64,000 nt of DNA from a virus, in IMG/VR virus record IMGVR_UViG_3300037042_003932, positions 79,879 to 143,878 of that record. The stretch is one strand, 5' to 3'. This document shows, piece after piece, positions 56,111 to 64,000 of this stretch. The position numbers and the translations under genes are program-made. Within the stretch, counting starts at the first letter, position 1. Every line of letters starts with the position of its first letter. The notes under the pieces are model-generated. The model was not told the origin of the DNA. It searched no databases and saw only the letters and a list, made by a program, of their open reading frames with translations.

Positions 56111-58225
56111 CTAGTCTACGTGCTGAGCGATATACGTACCGGCAGGGCGACCGAGCAATGAGCCCAGCAAGAAGCCTTTGGGGCCAAGAGCAAAAGAACC
56201 AGCCAATCCACCAACGACATCTCCCGCTATCCCACCAAACAATGCCCGACCGAATTGATCAAAGCGCTCTCCAGGATGCGCAGTCGCTGCAGCAAGGGGC
56301 GCAGACATAAAGGGGTGTAACGCCGAGCTCAAGTAGAGAAGCCCCTGGCGTCCAGAGGTGTAGCGGTCTGCGGGCACTTCGGGACCGTCAGGGCCGTCAG
56401 GGTTGTGGGGGAAGTCATCATAGTAACTGCCCTGCTTGCCGTGCATGGCGTCCACAATCTTGTCCACAGCATACGAAGAGCCCATCGCAGTACCAAGGCT
56501 ACCTGCTATCTCACCCATAGGTGGAACAGCCTTACCGAGGGATTGGAGGGCCGGATACTTCGAGGCTTGCCAGGGTTTTGGGATGCTGTCGCGCAACAAC
56601 AAAGAAGTACCGGCACCAACCAAACCACCAACGCCACCCGCGAACGCACTCTCAGCCAATCCATGACGTTTGATATGAGCGTGTAAACCCTTCATGCCCT
56701 CGGCGTCGTACACGCTCTTCATAGCGCGACGAGAGCCAAGCATCCCCGACACACCACCTGTGGCTGCTCCAAGAAGAGCTGAGATGCCCGTGAGCCCTAA
56801 GCTTGCTTTCGCGAGGTTGCCACCAGAGAGCCCCATCTGCTTAAGCAAAATAGGAGCGGTGATTCCCGAGGACAAAGCACCTGAGATGGTGCTCGTGAGT
56901 ATCCGATGCCTTCGGTCTGCTCCAACAGCCTTGTGATACAACTCTTGCGGGTCTTCCACAGGGGCAGGATTGACGTCCGAAGCGATCTTGGGGATCAAAG
57001 AATCAATCAGACTCGAAACCTTATCGATGTCCCAGCTTCCCAAAGGTTGTGCATCAGGCTTGGGCACTGGGGGACAACGCTTCAGCTTCTCCTCGTGCTG
57101 TGAGGAGGTAGTGATGCCTGACGTTGAGGTTGGCCCAGAGATAGGAGGGAAGTTAGCTCCTGCAGCTACCTTGGGCAGAGACTGGTGCTGCTCTTGGAGC
57201 TTGTACTTCTCCTCGTTCTTCTTGCGAATTCGATAGCGCATGTACTGGTCAGCGCCCTCTTCTACGAGGTCACCACCAAGGCGAAGAGCTCGAGCGACGC
57301 CCTTCAACTCTTCAGCTCTCTTCTCCGACTCGTAGATGCGCTGAGCTACCAAAGCCACAATATCCGACGCCGTCTTCTTCTCGCTAGAAGTGGCAGCGTC
57401 TTCCATCTTCTTGAGCCGCTTGTAGTAGTCTGGGATCTCAGCCAGGTGGTCAAGAGCAACACGCTTGGAGGTAGTCCTGTCAGGCGTATGCTCGGTCTCG
57501 ACTTCAGTACCCTTCGAGAGCTCACCAGAGTCAACGTCAGACTCAGTGACGTTCTCCTCTTTAGCGCGACCACCACCTAAAAAACGAGCATGACCCGTAG
57601 CCAACTCATAAGCTTCAGCCTCGAGTTTATGCTTGTTGAGTCCTTTAGACTCTGCAAAGGCATGGAATGACTCGTCGTCGGGGTTGTGGTTCTTGTTGAA
57701 GAACTTGACCAAGGTCGAACGAGAGGAGTCTTCGTTGTCTGCAGCAGTCTTCTTGTTGGTCACAGTGCCCTCTTCATTCTCGGTATCCCCATCCTGCTTG
57801 CCCTCTTCAAGACGCACAGCTTCTTCGACGTGATTGGCGATGGGGTGAGCTTGGTCGTAGGTCAAACCTTGGCGCTTCATCATGTCGCGCTCGGTAACCT
57901 CGTGCCCAATGAGCGCTGAGAGGTCTTTGCCTTCGTTTCCACTCTCAATCCAGATCTCATTCTCTGGGATGAAAGGGTAAACGTAATGATGACCACCTAC
58001 CGAGAAGCTCTGGTCTTGCTGACGTGCCTGGCCACCGTCAACAGCACAGATGTCGATGCGGTCTATGACCTCTTTGGCGATGTCAGCGGCGGTCTTCTTG
58101 CGCTCGGGTAACTTCTTGATATTCTTAGTTTCATGAGCCCACTCAAGCGCTTTACCCTTAGGCAATTCACCACGAGCCTCGGCGGCAAACATGAAGCGCT
58201 GTTGCGCCTTAGATTTGAACGGCAT
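56111..58225 (-). CDS. Probable internal or ejected virion protein with HE motif and hydrophobic C-terminus
   Basis: A 704-aa protein from the ATG at 58223-58225. It starts with MPFKSKAQQRFMF, a motif I recall from many phage virion-associated proteins. Residues about 75-140 hold GHEVTE (107-112) and YDQAH (123-127), a possible zinc-type site. A long polar, charged, disordered middle follows, with two KKTAxDI segments. The last about 250 residues are Gly/Ala-rich hydrophobic helices. This layout fits a protein packaged in the capsid and ejected into or across the host membrane. It overlaps its upstream neighbour by 17 nt. Confidence 0.65.
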   Translation of the reverse strand: MPFKSKAQQRFMFAAEARGELPKGKALEWAHETKNIKKLPERKKTAADIAKEVIDRIDICAVDGGQARQQDQSFSVGGHHYVYPFIPENEIWIESGNEGKDLSALIGHEVTERDMMKRQGLTYDQAHPIANHVEEAVRLEEGKQDGDTENEEGTVTNKKTAADNEDSSRSTLVKFFNKNHNPDDESFHAFAESKGLNKHKLEAEAYELATGHARFLGGGRAKEENVTESDVDSGELSKGTEVETEHTPDRTTSKRVALDHLAEIPDYYKRLKKMEDAATSSEKKTASDIVALVAQRIYESEKRAEELKGVARALRLGGDLVEEGADQYMRYRIRKKNEEKYKLQEQHQSLPKVAAGANFPPISGPTSTSGITTSSQHEEKLKRCPPVPKPDAQPLGSWDIDKVSSLIDSLIPKIASDVNPAPVEDPQELYHKAVGADRRHRILTSTISGALSSGITAPILLKQMGLSGGNLAKASLGLTGISALLGAATGGVSGMLGSRRAMKSVYDAEGMKGLHAHIKRHGLAESAFAGGVGGLVGAGTSLLLRDSIPKPWQASKYPALQSLGKAVPPMGEIAGSLGTAMGSSYAVDKIVDAMHGKQGSYYDDFPHNPDGPDGPEVPADRYTSGRQGLLYLSSALHPFMSAPLAAATAHPGERFDQFGRALFGGIAGDVVGGLAGSFALGPKGFLLGSLLGRPAGTYIAQHVD

Positions 58226-58757
58226 TCTGGGCCTCTGGGGGTTTTCTGTTCGCCAAAGCAAGACCACCACCAATGGCACCAGCAGCCAAGAGCCCTCCAC
58301 CAATAGACTTCACTGGGTTTCGAGCGATGGCTCCCCACATACGACTTCCCAAAGAAGGAGTGTTCAACTTGTTGACCAACTTCGTCTGGGAAGCGAGGGC
58401 ATCAGTGATGTTAGATTTATGGATGTTAGGAGAACCCGAGCCACGCTGGGCGTTCATCCAGTTAAGCGCTTCATTCTGCATATTACCTATGCCCTTGCGA
58501 CTCTGCTGAAGCTTTGCGCCCTGCCGCACCGTTTCAGCGTGCTGTGGGTGCAGCTTATCCATAGTCAAAGCTGGGTCCTTCACCATGCGGTTTCCGGTGT
58601 TTACTGCCGCACGAGAAGCCCGCATCTTCTGGGCAAGCTCAGGGTTAGAAGCATCCATCTCACGCATCATGCGGTTAGCTGCTTCTTTTTCAATATCGGC
58701 GTACGCCAGCTTGACGCCATATTCGTAGGCTTCGGTAATATCTTGGGGTGTGAGCAT
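58209..58757 (-). CDS. Probable internal virion protein, AYEYGVKLAY family
   Basis: A 182-aa protein. Residues 10-19 read AYEYGVKLAY, identical in position and sequence to the next protein. A helical, polar middle is followed by a Gly/Ala-rich hydrophobic C-terminal helix (GGGLLAAGAIGGGLALA). The shared N-terminal tag may be a capsid targeting or packaging sequence, by analogy with T4 internal proteins. Membrane insertion on ejection is plausible. Confidence 0.66.
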   Translation of the reverse strand: MLTPQDITEAYEYGVKLAYADIEKEAANRMMREMDASNPELAQKMRASRAAVNTGNRMVKDPALTMDKLHPQHAETVRQGAKLQQSRKGIGNMQNEALNWMNAQRGSGSPNIHKSNITDALASQTKLVNKLNTPSLGSRMWGAIARNPVKSIGGGLLAAGAIGGGLALANRKPPEAQNAVQI

Positions 58758-58792
58758 GTGTCTTATGTCTCCTGCACGGATTGTACAAGAGA

Positions 58793-58798
58793 AGTATA
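58793..58798 (-). promoter_or_regulatory. Candidate -10 (TATACT) before the 58209 gene
   Basis: TATACT on the minus strand in the 54-nt gap 58758-58811. No good -35 is seen. Placement fits a local promoter. Confidence 0.25.
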
Positions 58799-58811
58799 AG
58801 ACGCGGAAGGA

Positions 58812-59312
58812 CTAGTCGCGGGAGTTGTGCACGGCGTTGCCGATGCCGAGGCCCAAGCCGGTGAGACCAGCAGCGCCAATGCCCGCAGCGCCGAGACCGT
58901 ACGCAGCCGGGTGACGGCCCATGTGAGACAGGAAGCGGTCAGCGACGTTGTTGACAGCGCCGTAACTACGCGAAGCGATCTCACCCATCTGTGGGGCGTT
59001 GGGGATACCGATGGTCGAGCGAAGACCCTTCAGCTCGTCCATGATACCACCACCACGGCTCTTGAGAGCCTGCATGATTTCTTCAGCAGACATCTGGCTG
59101 ATGCCCTTTTCGGGAGCAGCCGCCATCACTTGGGGATTCGGGAAGGCATCGGGCGGCAGACGCGTCGACTGCGGGGCTCCACCACTGACGCCACCTTCCC
59201 ACGACTCGAGTGGTCGGCCCATCGCGTCAGCATTCGCGCTCTTCTGCAGATGCTCATACGCGAGCTTTACGCCGTATTCATAGGCGGCTTGCATATCTCG
59301 TTGCGTGATCAT
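58812..59312 (-). CDS. Probable internal virion protein, AYEYGVKLAY family
   Basis: A 166-aa protein with the same residues 10-19 tag (AYEYGVKLAY) as the previous gene. The middle is polar, with a segment KSANADAMGRPLESWEGG. The C-terminal helix is Gly/Ala-rich and hydrophobic (GLGAAGIGAAGLTGLGLGIG). A paralogue with the same tag-linker-membrane-helix plan. Confidence 0.66.
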   Translation of the reverse strand: MITQRDMQAAYEYGVKLAYEHLQKSANADAMGRPLESWEGGVSGGAPQSTRLPPDAFPNPQVMAAAPEKGISQMSAEEIMQALKSRGGGIMDELKGLRSTIGIPNAPQMGEIASRSYGAVNNVADRFLSHMGRHPAAYGLGAAGIGAAGLTGLGLGIGNAVHNSRD

Positions 59313-59366
59313 GATCAGTTCCTTTCGTATAGGATGTCAGAGCAAAAAAAGGCACGTGCAAACTAA

Positions 59367-59372
59367 AGTATA
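59367..59372 (-). promoter_or_regulatory. Candidate -10 (TATACT) before the 58812 gene
   Basis: TATACTTTAG on the minus strand in the 62-nt gap 59313-59374. The same TATACT hexamer lies in the gaps at 16964, 56061 and 58793. No clear -35. Confidence 0.3.
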
Positions 59373-59374
59373 GT

Positions 59375-62350
59375 CTACACGCCCTCTTTCGATAGGAGTT
59401 TTTTTAGCCTGGAGGTTACGTACATGTGGGGGAGTCGAGCGAGGTCTTTAATACCCAGTTCGATTAGATTCTTACAGAGTGTCTTAGCGCGAACACCTAT
59501 GACTTCCCAGCTGTGTCCAGAACACGCATGCAGGATGCTGTCCTTTGTTTCTTGGGTCATCTTTGGTCTGTAATTCCTACAGATAAAGGAATCTTCTGCT
59601 GAAGTGAATCGAAGGCGAGGATCGTTAAGGGATATCCTCTTTCCTTCCTCTCGTTCTTTTACTCTGAGTTCACGCTTCTCCCTATCAACGACAACAAACT
59701 TATCTCTGGGGATTTTGGGGGGCTGGGCTTTTTTGGGTTTATGTGCTCTATCTCGGATATAAAGCTCAGACATGCTGTTAAGGTCCCTTAGGAAAGACTT
59801 GAGTCCTGGGATGTCCAATCGGTATGGGGAAGGGTAAACAATCTTCGACTCTTCGGGAAACAAACTATCCCAAGCAAACAAATAGGGAGTAGAGATATAT
59901 AGTCGAACAGATGATCTTAAAATCTGACGCTCTGCGTTAAGATCTACAGTGTCGTCTGGTTTCAAGTAATCCATGTGGCCCATGATGTCCGAATCAGTTG
60001 AAGTCATAGCATAAAAGAATTGTGCATACTGAGTGCAGTACGCGTTGTTACCTCTCTTTCGTTTGTATACGCACTCAGGGTTAGGCGGTGTGGCTTTGTA
60101 ATCACGATAGAACTCTTTCCACGGCAAACCAAAGAATGTTAGACCTTTGGTGCGTAAAACCTTTATCGTGTAGCTCATTTTTCCAATGTTGAACGGAACA
60201 TCGTAAGGTGTCTTCGCTCCTCGGACACGACCCTTACTCTTCCTACCTCTGTTCTCAGTGCTCAGGGGGTCTTTGGGGTCGTTAGGCCGATGCTTGAATC
60301 TAGTGGCGAGGTCTATTTGCATATCGTCCACTTGCACCCCAAACAGCCACACAGGTAACTCAATTGTGTCTGGGCTTAAGTAATCACTATGTTTCTCGAT
60401 TCTAGCGAATAATGACGACTCACGCATCTCAGGCATCGGCATCTCTCGAATCTCTTTCGATAAGAACTGATCCATTAAAACCATATTCGTTAAGAAATAA
60501 AAACGCTCTCGATAGTTACTATCAGCTCCGGGTAGTAATTTGCAGGCACTCGCTTTTGGTGACGGGTACTCCAGAAGAATATTCTTAATACCCGCAGAGA
60601 TTGCTGGTGGTATTTTGCACATACGAGTGAGGAAAGCTACGTAACGGGGTACAGAGATCTCAAGGACATACTTACCTGCAATGCCGTTAGTGAACACACC
60701 AACATGTTGTAACAGAGGAGCCAGAGAACCAATCTCACGGTTTAAGAAGTCGAATTTAGACTTGTACTTCCGCACAGCGCTATACCAAGCATTCATAGTT
60801 AGAGCCAACGAGAGGGTGTATGCGCTGAAATAGTGTTTGGACTTTTGTGAGTATTGGCTGTTCGTTAACACAGGGCTTACATGCTCAGTACACGGAATAC
60901 CAAAACGATCTGTCCACACCAAAGAGTTCAACACTGCGTAGGTTGGGTCCATAAAGTCCAAGCAGTCTAACGTTCGGGCACGCTGGTCCTCTGGGGAGGC
61001 TGATGCCCCATACCTAGAGAGAAAATGAGACAGTGATACTGTGAACATAATCTTCGTAAGTATCTCCGGTGTCTTTTCTTCTATCGCGGAGCTCAGCAAT
61101 CGTGTTTTTGAAGACTCCGCGACACAAAGAATTTCGGAGTAAACATCTCTATTAGAGGACAAGAAACACCCATCGAATAACTCAATCAGTTTACTCCGTA
61201 AGTTTCTCGAATCAGAACTTTCGTACCCAAAGATCTTTGATAACTGCGCGTAGCTATGATTCAAGAATCTGTGATTTTGCGTTAATGAGATAGCCGAGGC
61301 ATCTGTGATTAACTGGAACAGAGTTAAGTAACGTAGACGTGGGTTTAGGTCACTCTCATTATCGGCTATTCGATCAATGGAGTTGGCCGTCTTAAGAACT
61401 AGACCGGTTTTCCCGTCTTCGTCTTGGAGTTTACAACGTAAAACGTCGACAGATATCCCATGAGAGGAGAGAAAATCAGCCAAAGGAATATATTCATTAG
61501 GAAATGAACGAAGAAAAGGGACAGTCAGAAGTAGCTGGGTTTTGACGGCACACCCAAATGAATCTCGACCGTTAGGTTCATTTAAGAAACCTAAGTCAGG
61601 ATACTTACAGAGAAGTTGTTTGATATCCTTACCTTTAACGTGAGCTACGGCTTCGTGCAACCCAGGCTGTGTAACAAAGAAAGAGGCAAAGTTGGAAGAT
61701 GTGACTTTAGCAAAAGTAGATGACGTGATCACGCTGCTTACACTCTTACAAAGAGTAAAAGCAGCGTCAAAAAGTGGAGAGTTGTTATAGAGCGCAAAGT
61801 ACAGCCGGGATGTCGCGCACTCATACGCACAGGGGTCGTAAATTCGAAGAGTGGGCAGTAACAGAACGGCTAGCCACCCCACGTACTGTCCGTGTAGGAC
61901 ACGACCTATGGACTCAGGGCTAAGAGGCTTCTCAAGCTTCGGAGGAGCAAGAAGCTTGTCCAGGGACAGAAGAACATGGGGCCACGATACTGACCAGCAA
62001 GCACCCAGCTCCGGAAGATCGTAGAGTCCAGCGGTCTCAGCCGAGCTGAGCTTGCTGTACCATATTTCCACACATGGGACAGCTTCGTCAGAACGGCGTA
62101 TTTCTGCTGTGGGTGCTCGCAGCAGAGGGCGGAACACAGAGAACTGCAGGCTGCTGTCGTGTGTCGGCATTCTAGTGAAGGATTCTGCTAACAATCGGAA
62201 CAGAGCGGGTTGGTCTAGGTGCTGGGCCACGTACGCCGTGAGGGCTTCTGGGGAGTCACAGGCTGCAGCCAGAAGCCCATCAGGGTGAAGACCGTCAGGC
62301 AGATACCAGGGGTGATTGTACTGTGGTTGGTTGGTGACTAAATTCGTCAT
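59375..62350 (-). CDS. Large protein of unknown function with Myb-like C-terminus
   Basis: A 991-aa protein with GGAGG upstream and its own promoter region. The N-terminal two thirds are helical and hydrophobic-polar mixed without a motif I recognise. The middle is basic around residues 700-730 (TENRGRKSKGRVRGAK). The C-terminal about 80 residues (LRFTSAEDSFICRNYR, GHSWEVIGVRAKTLCKNLIE) follow the pattern of SANT/Myb-like helix-turn-helix domains. It could be a DNA-binding, replication or virion protein. The gene contains a TTACTCCGTAA dyad at 61191-61201. Confidence 0.65.
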   Translation of the reverse strand: MTNLVTNQPQYNHPWYLPDGLHPDGLLAAACDSPEALTAYVAQHLDQPALFRLLAESFTRMPTHDSSLQFSVFRPLLRAPTAEIRRSDEAVPCVEIWYSKLSSAETAGLYDLPELGACWSVSWPHVLLSLDKLLAPPKLEKPLSPESIGRVLHGQYVGWLAVLLLPTLRIYDPCAYECATSRLYFALYNNSPLFDAAFTLCKSVSSVITSSTFAKVTSSNFASFFVTQPGLHEAVAHVKGKDIKQLLCKYPDLGFLNEPNGRDSFGCAVKTQLLLTVPFLRSFPNEYIPLADFLSSHGISVDVLRCKLQDEDGKTGLVLKTANSIDRIADNESDLNPRLRYLTLFQLITDASAISLTQNHRFLNHSYAQLSKIFGYESSDSRNLRSKLIELFDGCFLSSNRDVYSEILCVAESSKTRLLSSAIEEKTPEILTKIMFTVSLSHFLSRYGASASPEDQRARTLDCLDFMDPTYAVLNSLVWTDRFGIPCTEHVSPVLTNSQYSQKSKHYFSAYTLSLALTMNAWYSAVRKYKSKFDFLNREIGSLAPLLQHVGVFTNGIAGKYVLEISVPRYVAFLTRMCKIPPAISAGIKNILLEYPSPKASACKLLPGADSNYRERFYFLTNMVLMDQFLSKEIREMPMPEMRESSLFARIEKHSDYLSPDTIELPVWLFGVQVDDMQIDLATRFKHRPNDPKDPLSTENRGRKSKGRVRGAKTPYDVPFNIGKMSYTIKVLRTKGLTFFGLPWKEFYRDYKATPPNPECVYKRKRGNNAYCTQYAQFFYAMTSTDSDIMGHMDYLKPDDTVDLNAERQILRSSVRLYISTPYLFAWDSLFPEESKIVYPSPYRLDIPGLKSFLRDLNSMSELYIRDRAHKPKKAQPPKIPRDKFVVVDREKRELRVKEREEGKRISLNDPRLRFTSAEDSFICRNYRPKMTQETKDSILHACSGHSWEVIGVRAKTLCKNLIELGIKDLARLPHMYVTSRLKKLLSKEGV

Positions 62351-62380
62351 TTATTCGTCCTCCAAAGTCGTTCTGAGGTG

Positions 62381-62440
62381 TTTCGAAGGTATTTCGAAAC
62401 ATAAAGTACACGCATAGTGGAAACTTAGTTCGAAGTCAAT
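62381..62440 (-). promoter_or_regulatory. Promoter with operator-like dyad upstream of the 991-aa gene
   Basis: On the minus strand TTGACT (62435-62440), 17 nt, TATGCG (62412-62417). Downstream of the -10 lies a perfect 8-bp inverted repeat: GTTTCGAA (62381-62388) and TTCGAAAC (62394-62401) with a 5-nt spacer, a plausible repressor site. A further TTCGAA occurs at about 62430. Confidence 0.5.
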
Positions 62441-62967
62441 CTTTCACACGTTGTCAGCTGTCAAGCACAGCGTATATCTAATAAGGGAGAAGAGATATCA
62501 CAGTAAAAAATATTAGTACTGATGCTACAAATAACACAGAAAACGACCAAGGCAAAGAACCGAATAACCGATAAGCTGAAAACAGCAAAAACAAGAGGGA
62601 ATGTGCAAGTGTATACTAACGCTTATACCTTGAAATTATTGCTATTTTGGTAATTACGAACAATTTTACTAAGATACCCCGTTATAGGGTAGGTTAGTTT
62701 TGACGGCAATGCGGGGGATAAACACGAGAAGATAAGAGTTACAGTAAGTTAGAAGGAAATGTATAAGTTAAAAAAGATAAAAAAAGAATATGCTTACATA
62801 CCTCGCCCACACCCACCCCCCGTAATAGGTAAAAAACGCACATTGGTGTCGGAGGTGTCTCTGAGAATAAATACGGTATACTGCATAAATATGCAAAAAC
62901 CGAAAAGTCCATGTGGGGGACACATGTGGGCGAGGTATCCCGGTAGAAAAATGGCTATTAGATTTAA

Positions 62968-62998
62968 CCCCCACAACCCCCAAAACCCCCGCAACCCC
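62968..62998 (-). other. G-quadruplex-capable tract
   Basis: On the plus strand four C-runs lie at 62968-62972, 62977-62981, 62986-62990 and 62995-62998 (4-5 nt each) with 4-nt loops. On the minus strand this is four G-runs of 4-5 with 4-nt loops, a textbook intramolecular G-quadruplex pattern. Confidence 0.75.
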
Positions 62999-63820
62999 AG
63001 ACGGCGCTTGTTTCTCCCATTCCCCTTCTCCCCCTGTTTCAGCCCGTTCTCCCCTGTCCCCAGCCCTCCGCTCAACCCCCTGTAGCTCGAAAGCCGCTAT
63101 TAGAACCCCCCGCCGAGGTGGATGTTGGGTGTTTGAGCCTCTTACAGCACCGCAATCTCAGAGGGCGCTTATGTTTGCGTAGTCTCCTTATCTATCCACT
63201 CATATCGATGACTGCGTAATCTCCCTCAGAGTGGTGTTGGGTGTTTGCCTCCTCGTTTTGTGTGTATTTCTTATATTTTAGGGGAGCGTCAGGATTACCT
63301 GCGGTGCTTTGAAGCAACCCCAGCAGCCCTTAGAGGATTTAGAGTATCTGTGTCCTAATTCCCACATCTCTAAACCGACCTACCCTCACCCCAATAATAA
63401 TAATAAAATAACAAAAAAGATTAGTTTAGTTAGTTAGTTAGCTGTGTTTCTGGGTGTGCTTCCCTGGGGTCTCCTCAGGCCATTCTAAACAAACTTTCAT
63501 ATCGTAACCACGATACTTTTTAACGATTCTATAACCCCATACCTCGTGACTTCTAGTTTAAACCGGAATACCTCACGGACATACCACACCTGTAACATCA
63601 TATCGGATTCTGGTCGCTTCCCTACCTTATCGGGTCTACGACACTTCTGCCGGACTTTTGGCATGTGTTGCGTTCCGGCTGACGATAGACCCTGCATTTC
63701 TATGCTTTTTGACTGGAATTTTACAGCGTCATTGCGCTTTTAGCCCCTCGAACAGGCACCCTATCCACCTTGACGCTCCCCTTTTTTGACTGAGAGCACC
63801 TCGGTCGTGGAGGTCCATTC

Positions 63821-63860
63821 TCTACATCTGATTACCTCTGTCTACGTCTGATTACCTCTG
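63821..63860. repeat. 20-nt tandem repeat
   Basis: TCTACATCTGATTACCTCTG (63821-63840) is followed at once by the same sequence with one change (63841-63860). Confidence 0.8.
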
Positions 63861-63886
63861 ACTACATCCCACTTTGTAAGTCCGTT

Positions 63887-64000
63887 CCCTACATCTCCTT
63901 ACGGAGGTGTTTTGTATACTTGTCAGGTGCTGTCCGATACCTCCCTACATCTCCTTACAGAGGTGTTTTGTATACATGTAAGGTGCTGCCCGATACTACC
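63887..64000. repeat. 56-nt tandem repeat at the right edge
   Basis: Unit 1 (63887-63942) and unit 2 (from 63943) share about 56 nt, with CTACATCTCCTTAC, AGGTGTTTTGTATAC and AGGTGCTG conserved. CTCC/GGAG within unit 1 can form a small hairpin. The array may continue beyond the window. Confidence 0.8.

Larger units (their letters stand above)
62351..64000. other. 1.65-kb region without credible genes
   Basis: This stretch is AT-rich (62480-62760), then C-rich on the plus strand (62800-63110), then mixed with AAT and TTAG microsatellites (63390-63445). The imperfect repeats GTTGGGTGTTTG (63124-63135, 63236-63247) and TGCGTARTCTCC (63176-63187, 63213-63224) stand in it. Frames of 60-110 codons exist but have low-complexity products and no good start sites. 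It could hold an origin, a terminal region or a regulatory zone. Confidence 0.6.

Noticed and set aside
62429-62443. tRNA T-loop-like GTTCGAAGTC
   Set aside because: No acceptor, D or anticodon arm could be found around it; no tRNA is supported in the window.
62759-63085. Plus-strand 108-codon frame in the noncoding region
   Set aside because: The C-terminal half is a low-complexity Pro/Phe run from C-rich DNA; the putative site is too close to the ATG.

Overview
This window looks like part of a large tailed double-stranded DNA phage (Caudoviricetes) genome. Genes are packed head to tail with 1-8 nt stop/start overlaps (ATGA, GTGA, TGATG, TTGA), GTG and TTG starts are common, and there are no host housekeeping genes. 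The virion module has a tape-measure-like protein preceded by two overlapping chaperone-like genes, followed by baseplate-like and many fibre/adhesin genes. A secreted lytic transglycosylase with a signal peptide hints at a Gram-negative host, but the host cannot be named from the sequence.

Layout. (1) 1-31.9 kb, minus strand: the virion operon, read leftwards. Two tail-assembly-chaperone-like genes with a possible -1 frameshift come first, then the 1238-aa tape-measure candidate. A small protein and a baseplate-like protein follow, then about 24 kb of fibre, adhesin or receptor-binding genes. Their modules include YadA-head-like repeats, Ig/BIG2, LamG/ConA-like domains, CBM-like jelly rolls, a DNRLRE-like domain, kelch blades and an M14 zinc carboxypeptidase. 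Small beta proteins and a truncated baseplate-like gene lie at the left edge. (2) 31.99-40.7 kb, plus strand: DNA metabolism and lysis. It holds a divergent family-4-like uracil-DNA glycosylase, a DinG/XPD helicase, zinc ribbons, the lytic transglycosylase and a dNMP kinase. A 0.4-kb gap at 37.7-38.1 kb holds three consecutive structured-RNA-like elements. (3) 40.7-48.3 kb, minus strand: ThyX, a DHH phosphoesterase, a membrane HExxH protein, a degenerate Nudix-like protein, a YkgJ-like Cys-rich protein and many small hypothetical or zinc-ribbon genes. (4) 48.1-54.7 kb, minus strand: about 24 very small overlapping genes (56-103 aa), many visibly tandem paralogues. One plus-strand HExxH gene at 49.97-50.6 kb interrupts this block. 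(5) 54.7-62.35 kb, minus strand: small proteins, three probable internal or ejected virion proteins and a 991-aa protein of unknown function with a Myb-like C terminus. (6) 62.35-64 kb: 1.65 kb without a credible gene, with low-complexity blocks, a G-quadruplex-capable tract and short tandem repeats.

How the parts work together. The left module builds the tail and a host-contact apparatus with an unusually large number of fibre-like proteins. The central modules supply nucleotides (ThyX, dNMP kinase), repair and unwind DNA (UDG, DinG) and cut peptidoglycan. The small-protein block resembles early host-takeover or anti-defence modules of large phages in size and packing; its function is not readable from sequence. 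The best candidates for something undescribed are the triplet of structured RNAs, the expanded small-protein family, and a dispersed 11-bp dyad (TTACTCCGTAA) found five times.
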